The notes below the pieces were generated by a model, which was given only the letters and a program-made list of their open reading frames with translations, did no database searches and was not told where the DNA came from. Shown here in pieces: positions 59,637-64,000 of a DNA stretch of 64,000 nucleotides (its first letter is position 1; each line of letters opens with the position of its first letter). The position numbers and the translations under genes were made by a program. Origin of the DNA: [Actinomadura] parvosata subsp. kistnae (lineage in GTDB: Bacteria; Actinomycetota; Actinomycetes; Streptosporangiales; Streptosporangiaceae); NCBI RefSeq assembly GCF_900323885.1, contig NZ_OOHJ01000018.1, positions 3,583,001 through 3,647,000 on the forward strand, in the 5' to 3' direction.

Positions 59637-60356
59637 ATGCAGCGCAGCAAGGCGCACAAAGACGCGGCCGCCAAGGTCGACCGCGACAAGCTCTACTCGC
59701 CCGTCGAGGCCGCGAGGCTGGCCAAGGAGACGTCGACCACCAAGTTCGACGCCACCGTCGAGGTCGCCCTCCGGCTGGGCGTCGACCCTCGCAAGGCCGA
59801 CCAGATCGTGCGCGGCACGGTCAACCTCCCGCACGGCACCGGCAAGACCGCCCGGGTCCTGGTCTTCGCGACCGGTGACCGTGCCGAGGCGGCCCGCGAG
59901 GCGGGCGCCGACATCGTCGGCGCCGACGAGCTGATCGACGAGATCGCCAAGGGGAACCGGCTCAACGAGTTCGACGCCGTGGTGGCCACGCCCGACCTGA
60001 TGGGCAAGGTCGGCCGCCTGGGCCGCGTGCTCGGCCCGCGTGGCCTCATGCCCAACCCGAAGACCGGCACGGTGACGCCCGACGTCGCCAAGGCCGTGAC
60101 GGAGATCAAGGGCGGCAAGATCGAGTTCCGCACCGACCGGCAGGCCAACCTGCACTTCATCATCGGCAAGACGTCGTTCGGCGAGCGCCAGCTCATCGAG
60201 AACTACGCCGCCGCCCTCGACGAGGTGCTGCGTCTCAAGCCGTCGGCGGCCAAGGGCCGTTACCTGAAGAAGGTCACCTTCTCCACGACGATGGGGCCGG
60301 GCGTTCCGGTCGACCCCAACCTGACGCGTGGGCTGACGGCCGAGCTCGACGCCTGA
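59637..60356 (+). CDS. rplA: 50S ribosomal protein L1
   Basis: 239 residues. YSPVEAARLAKETSTTKFDA, VNLPHGTGKTARVLVFATGD, GRVLGPRGLMPNPKTGTVTP and GKIEFRTDRQANLHFIIGKT are L1 signatures. L1 binds 23S rRNA and represses its own operon by binding mRNA. ATG 59637 has CTAGGAG upstream. It is the last gene before a strong terminator. rplJ and rplL do not follow within the window. Confidence 0.98.
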   Translation: MQRSKAHKDAAAKVDRDKLYSPVEAARLAKETSTTKFDATVEVALRLGVDPRKADQIVRGTVNLPHGTGKTARVLVFATGDRAEAAREAGADIVGADELIDEIAKGNRLNEFDAVVATPDLMGKVGRLGRVLGPRGLMPNPKTGTVTPDVAKAVTEIKGGKIEFRTDRQANLHFIIGKTSFGERQLIENYAAALDEVLRLKPSAAKGRYLKKVTFSTTMGPGVPVDPNLTRGLTAELDA

Positions 60357-60374
60357 GCCCTCAGCAAGCCTCTT

Positions 60375-60409
60375 CGCCCCTGCCCGGTTCGTCCGGGCGG
60401 GGGCGTTTT
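60375..60409 (+). terminator. Rho-independent terminator after rplA
   Basis: A 13-bp stem (CGCCCCTGCCCGG at 60375-60387 against 60393-60405) with a 5-base loop is followed by TTTT (60406-60409), 18 bp past the rplA stop. Confidence 0.92.
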
Positions 60410-60466
60410 GCTTTCCGCCCGAAGACCCATGTGCTTTCCGCTCAAAGAGCCTTTTGCCTTCCGCTC
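60409..60466. repeat. three tandem copies of a 12-base core, 23-bp period
   Basis: TGCTTTCCGCCC (60409), TGCTTTCCGCTC (60432) and TGCCTTCCGCTC (60455) lie 23 bp apart right after the rplA terminator. The short array resembles the ones at 3631 and 7737 in position relative to gene ends. Confidence 0.6.
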
Positions 60467-60511
60467 GCTGACCCAAAGGAAACCCAAAGCGGCGGGCGGC
60501 ACTGTGGGGGC

Positions 60512-61525
60512 ATGAGCGACGAACTGATGAACCGTGAGATCCGGCTGGCCGCCCGCCCCGTGGGCGAGCCGACCGCCGAGATCTTCGAACTGGCCGAGAC
60601 CCGCGTCCCCGAGCCCGCCGAGGGGCAGATCGTGGTCCGCAACACGTGGATGTCGGTGGACCCGTACATGCGGGAGTGGATGCGGGAGGACGTCGAGTAC
60701 GCGCGGCCGTACGAGCTCGGCGCGCCGCTGCTGGGCAGCGCGGTCGGCGAGGTGGTCGCCTCGCGGTCCGCGGCCGTCCCCGTGGGCAGCACCGTGACGC
60801 ATTTCCTCGGCTGGCGCGAGTACGCGCTGCTGGACGCGGCGGAGGCGACCGTCGTGGACACGAGCCTGGCGCCCGCCGAGGTCTACCTGGGGCCGCTGGG
60901 CACGACCGGATTGACCGCGTACGCGACGTTGACCCGGGTGGCCCCCGTCCGGGAGGGCGACGTCGTGTGGGTGTCGGCCGCCGCGGGCGCGGTCGGCAGC
61001 ATCGCCGGGCAGGTCGCCCGCAAGCTGGGCGCCGCGCGGGTGATCGGCTCGGCCGGCGGGCCGGAGAAGGCGGAGAAGCTGGTCACCACGTTCGGCTTCG
61101 ACGCCGGGCTGGACCACCGGGCCGGGCCGATCGCCAAGCAACTGTCCGAGGCCGCGCCCGGCGGCATCGACGTCTACGTGGACAACGTCGGCGGCGACCA
61201 CCTCAGGGCCGCGATCGCGGCGCTGCGCGAGCGCGGCCGCATCGGGATGGTCGGCGCGATCTCCGGCTACAACGCGACCGAGCCGGTGCCCGGCCCGGAC
61301 AACCTGTTCCGGCTCGCCTCCAAGAACGCCACGCTGGGCGGCATCTACATCCCCGGGCACCTCGACCTGTTCCCCGAATGGATCGAGCGCGGCGCCGCCT
61401 GGATCGCCGACGGGTCCCTGCGTTACGAGCAGACGGTCGTGGAGGGTCTCGAACGGGCCCCGGAGGCGTTCCTCGGGGTGCTGCGCGGCGCCAACACCGG
61501 CAAGATGCTCGTCCGGCTCGGCTGA
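60512..61525 (+). CDS. NADP-dependent oxidoreductase, MDR superfamily
   Basis: 337 residues. LGTTGLTAYATLTRVAPVRE and VWVSAAAGAVGSIAGQVARK carry the nucleotide-binding AAxGxxG motif of the prostaglandin reductase/CurA-like group. GAPLLGSAVGEVVAS and YVDNVGGDHLRAAIAALRER are typical. No zinc-binding cysteines, so a zinc-free enoyl-reductase-like enzyme. ATG 60512 starts 106 bp after the terminator. It probably reduces alpha,beta-unsaturated carbonyls. Substrate unknown. Confidence 0.93.
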   Translation: MSDELMNREIRLAARPVGEPTAEIFELAETRVPEPAEGQIVVRNTWMSVDPYMREWMREDVEYARPYELGAPLLGSAVGEVVASRSAAVPVGSTVTHFLGWREYALLDAAEATVVDTSLAPAEVYLGPLGTTGLTAYATLTRVAPVREGDVVWVSAAAGAVGSIAGQVARKLGAARVIGSAGGPEKAEKLVTTFGFDAGLDHRAGPIAKQLSEAAPGGIDVYVDNVGGDHLRAAIAALRERGRIGMVGAISGYNATEPVPGPDNLFRLASKNATLGGIYIPGHLDLFPEWIERGAAWIADGSLRYEQTVVEGLERAPEAFLGVLRGANTGKMLVRLG

Positions 61526-61538
61526 GGGAGGCAGGAAC

Positions 61539-61970
61539 GTGTCCACCCGCATGAGCGTCCGCGAGCGCGAGGAGTTCCTGGCCGGCACGCACATCGGCGT
61601 GCTGAGCGTCCCCGACGGGCGCGCGCCGCTGCTGATCCCCATCTGGTACGCCTACACGCCCGGCGGCGACGTCCGGATCAGCACGTCGTCCGGCACCCGC
61701 AAGTACGACCTGATCCGCACGGCCCCCGCCGTCGGGTTCGCGGTGCAGCAGGAGGCGATGCCCTACCGGTACGTCTCCGTGGACGGCCCCGTCGCCGGCC
61801 ACGAGCCGGTCGATCCCGCCGAGTACCGGGAATGGTCGATCCGGTACCTCGGCCCGGAACAGGGCGAACGGTTCTTCGCCGCCGTCCAGGACGACCTGGG
61901 CGGCTGGGTGACCTTCCGGATCCGCCCAGAACGGTGGCGGACGTTCGATTTCGGGAAGGAGTTCACCTAA
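61539..61970 (+). CDS. pyridoxamine 5'-phosphate oxidase-fold (PPOX) protein
   Basis: 143 residues. REEFLAGTHIGVLSVPDGRA, PIWYAYTPGGDVRISTSSGT, RKYDLIRTAPAVGFAVQQEA and PYRYVSVDGPVAGHEPVDP form a small split-barrel of the PPOX class, in which FMN or F420 is bound. It is too short and lacks the PdxH-specific C-terminus. GTG 61539 follows GGGAGG. It may be a flavin or F420-dependent reductase. Substrate unknown. Confidence 0.85.
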   Translation: MSTRMSVREREEFLAGTHIGVLSVPDGRAPLLIPIWYAYTPGGDVRISTSSGTRKYDLIRTAPAVGFAVQQEAMPYRYVSVDGPVAGHEPVDPAEYREWSIRYLGPEQGERFFAAVQDDLGGWVTFRIRPERWRTFDFGKEFT

Positions 61971-61980
61971 CGTGTGACGG

Positions 61981-64000
61981 GTGCGTTTCGGGGTGCTGGG
62001 GCCGCTCGTGGTCCTGACGGAGGCCGGCGAGCCGGTCCGCGTCCCCGAGGCGAAGGTCCGCGCCCTCCTGGCCGACCTGCTCGTCCAGGAAGGGCGGCCG
62101 GTCTCCGCCGACCGGCTCATCGACGACCTCTGGGAAGGGGACCTGCCCCGGCATCCCGCCAACGCGCTGCAGCAGAAGGTCTCCCAGCTGCGCCGGGTGC
62201 TGGACGACGCCGAGCCCGGCGCGCGCGGCCTCGTCGCCTCCGGGCCGGCCGGGTACCGGCTCGCCGTCGAGGCCGACGCGGTGGACCAGGGGCGGTTCGA
62301 CGTCCTGGTCTCCCGGGCGCGCGCCGCGACGGACCCCCGTACCCGGGCGGACCTGCTCGCCGACGCCCTCACGCTGTGGCGGGGGCCGGCGCTGGCGGAC
62401 TTCGCCGACGCCGCCTTCGCCGCCCCCGCCATCGCCCGGCTGGAGGCGGCCCGGCTGGACGCGCTGGAGGAACGCGCCGAGGCCCGCCTGGAGCTGGGCG
62501 AGCACCGCGGGCTCGCCGGAGAGCTGGGCGCCCTGGCCGCCCGCCACCCGCTGCGCGAGCGCCTCCAGGCCGCCTACCTGCGGGCTCTGTACGGGGCGGG
62601 GCGGCAGGCGGAGGCGCTGGAGGCTTACGAGCGGGTACGCCGCCTGCTGGCCGACGAACTCGGCACCGACCCGGGGCCGCTGCTGACGGCCCTGCACACG
62701 GCCATGCTCCGCCAGGACGCGTCCCTGACGCCCCACGAGGACCCGCCGTTGACGCTCGGGCGGGACGCGCGCCGGGCATCCCGCCAGGACGCGCGGCTGA
62801 CGTCCGGCGAGGGCGCGCCGCTGACGTCCGGCCAGGGCGGGGCCCTGGTGCCCGGCGGCTTGGCGGGTTCCGTCCTGCCGGCGCCGGCCACGCCGCTCGT
62901 CGGGCGCGATTCGGAGACGCGCCGGGTCCGGTCGGCCCTGGAGGGGGCGCGGCTGGTCACGCTGACCGGGCCGGGCGGCGTCGGAAAGACGCGGCTCTCG
63001 CTGGAGGTGGCCGCCACCTGGGCCGAGGACGCTGTGTACCTCGTGGAGCTGGGCGAGGTGCGGCGGTTCGGGGCGGAGGTGGTGCTGGAGGCGCTGGGCG
63101 TGCGGGACGACGGGCGTGCGCTGCACGAGGTGCTGCACGGCAGGCGGTTGCTGCTGGTCCTCGACAACTGCGAGCACCTGCTCGACCAGGTCGCCGAGGT
63201 CGTGGGGCCGGCGCTGCGCCGCGTGCCGGGGCTGCGGGTGCTGGCCACCAGCCGGGAGCCGTTGCGCCTGGCCGGGGAGACGGTGATCCCGGTGCCGCCG
63301 CTGGAGGCAGAGGAGGCGGCGCGGCTGTTCGGCGAGCGGGTCGCCGCGGCCGGCGGGGTGGTGGACGACGGGGAGGCGGTGGCGGAGATCTGCCGTCGGC
63401 TCGGCGGGATCCCGCTGGCCCTGGAGCTGGCCGCCGCCCGGGTGCGCGGGCTGGGCGTGCGGGAGCTGGCCGAGCGGCTGAGCCTGCGGCTGCTGGACGA
63501 CGGGCCCAGGGACGCGCCGGCCCGCCAGCGGACGCTCGCCGCCGTGATCGACTGGAGCTGGGAGCTGCTGAGCCCGCCGGAGCGGGTGGTGCTGGCCCGG
63601 CTCGCGGTGCACGCCGGCGGGTGCACGCTGGAGGCGGCCGAGCGGACCTGTGCCGGGGGCGAGGTGGAGGTCTCCGAGGTCATGGGCGTCCTCGGGCGGC
63701 TCGTCGAGCGGTCGATGGTGGTGCGGAGCGACGGGCGGTACCGGTTGCTGGAGCCGGTCGCGGAGTACTGCCTGGAACGGCTCGGCGCGGCGGGCGAGCT
63801 GGGGATGATGCGGGAGCGGCACCTCCGCTACTGCGTCGCGCTCGCCGAGCGGGCCGAGGCCGGGTTGCGCGGCGCCGAGCAGGACATGTGGCTGACCCGG
63901 TTGCGGGCCGAGGGCGCCAACCTGCGGGCCGCGCTGGATCACGCGGCCGGGCAGGGGGCGGCCGATCATGCTCTGCGGCTGGTCGACGCGCTGTCCTGGT
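61981..64000 (+). CDS. AfsR/SARP-type transcriptional regulator, N-terminal 673 codons
   Basis: GTG 61981 opens a frame with no stop to the window end. FGVLGPLVVLTEAGEPVRVP then EAKVRALLADLLVQEGRPVS is the SARP winged-helix start, and the BTAD region continues to about residue 240 (RLEAARLDALEERAEARLEL). A Leu/Thr/Gly repeat linker follows. The NB-ARC-like ATPase has Walker A GPGGVGKTR at about 335 and LLLVLDNCEHLLD as Walker B. ATSREPL and GGIPLALELAAARV follow. TPR-like helices begin before the edge. It probably activates a nearby or distant secondary-metabolism cluster. It starts 11 bp after the PPOX gene. Confidence 0.92.
   Translation, partial: MRFGVLGPLVVLTEAGEPVRVPEAKVRALLADLLVQEGRPVSADRLIDDLWEGDLPRHPANALQQKVSQLRRVLDDAEPGARGLVASGPAGYRLAVEADAVDQGRFDVLVSRARAATDPRTRADLLADALTLWRGPALADFADAAFAAPAIARLEAARLDALEERAEARLELGEHRGLAGELGALAARHPLRERLQAAYLRALYGAGRQAEALEAYERVRRLLADELGTDPGPLLTALHTAMLRQDASLTPHEDPPLTLGRDARRASRQDARLTSGEGAPLTSGQGGALVPGGLAGSVLPAPATPLVGRDSETRRVRSALEGARLVTLTGPGGVGKTRLSLEVAATWAEDAVYLVELGEVRRFGAEVVLEALGVRDDGRALHEVLHGRRLLLVLDNCEHLLDQVAEVVGPALRRVPGLRVLATSREPLRLAGETVIPVPPLEAEEAARLFGERVAAAGGVVDDGEAVAEICRRLGGIPLALELAAARVRGLGVRELAERLSLRLLDDGPRDAPARQRTLAAVIDWSWELLSPPERVVLARLAVHAGGCTLEAAERTCAGGEVEVSEVMGVLGRLVERSMVVRSDGRYRLLEPVAEYCLERLGAAGELGMMRERHLRYCVALAERAEAGLRGAEQDMWLTRLRAEGANLRAALDHAAGQGAADHALRLVDALSW

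Noticed and set aside
60356..64000. Loss of rplJ and rplL after rplA
   Set aside because: Actinomycetes often have other genes between rplA and rplJ; they may lie just outside the window.

Overview
The window is high-GC (about 70%), gene-dense chromosomal DNA of an actinomycete. GTG and TTG starts are frequent. The block tRNA-Trp, secE, nusG, rplK, rplA with an aspartate aminotransferase and an adenosine deaminase on its left is the usual actinobacterial housekeeping neighbourhood. The gene content (class F sortases, AfsR-type regulator, SpoIIE phosphatase, DtxR/IdeR regulator, UdgX-type glycosylase, IS of the ISAzo13 type) fits a filamentous actinomycete, possibly of the Streptosporangiaceae. 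That family placement is an inference, because no 16S gene or other marker is present.

Layout. 1-10.3 kb: a mixed accessory stretch with secreted and membrane proteins, an SDR/cytochrome P450 divergent pair, a DUF418 membrane protein, a methyltransferase divergent from a CGNR-type regulator, a 2-hydroxyacid dehydrogenase, and a complete IS (7781-9486, TCA target duplication) that landed in a small tandem-repeat array. 10.6-15 kb: a family 2 glycosyltransferase and a CbiMN-Q-O cobalt/nickel ECF importer whose cbiMN gene carries an apparent one-base frameshift. 15-25 kb: STAS protein, SDR plus crotonase, rhomboid protease, a two-gene unit resembling the accessory gvpY/gvpZ genes of gas-vesicle clusters, UPF0114 protein, serC, citrate synthase, pdxH and an MFS transporter. 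25-32.7 kb: UdgX-like glycosylase, IdeR/DtxR regulator, PAS-GAF-SpoIIE-HATPase phosphatase with a translationally coupled hydrolase, a MerR/imine-reductase-like pair, and an acyl-CoA dehydrogenase.

32.8-37.3 kb is the most distinctive region. Two consecutive modules each encode a secreted, stalked, C-terminally anchored surface protein followed at once by its own class F sortase. The two substrates share an unusual candidate sorting motif, TPxxGxxTG, instead of LPXTG. 38-48.5 kb holds a thiolase, an S1-domain protein, a MerR-controlled MFS exporter, an ECF-type sigma factor with a membrane-anchored partner, a beta-lactamase-fold hydrolase, an Lrp regulator divergent from an APC permease, and a long acyl-CoA dehydrogenase. 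48.5-51.9 kb is a CUT1 sugar ABC importer without its ATPase, preceded by two copies of an operator whose core matches the DasR-responsive element. 52-56.4 kb holds a methyltransferase, a second sigma/partner pair, adenosine deaminase and two related small secreted proteins. 56.4-60.4 kb is the aspC / tRNA-Trp / secE-nusG-rplK-rplA block, closed by a strong terminator. The last 3.5 kb carries an NADP-dependent oxidoreductase, a PPOX-fold protein and the first 2 kb of an AfsR/SARP-type regulator that runs off the right edge.

Gene starts were chosen by ribosome-binding site, family N-terminus and signal peptide. Where these disagree it is stated in the entry. No CRISPR array, prophage, rRNA gene or replication origin was seen.
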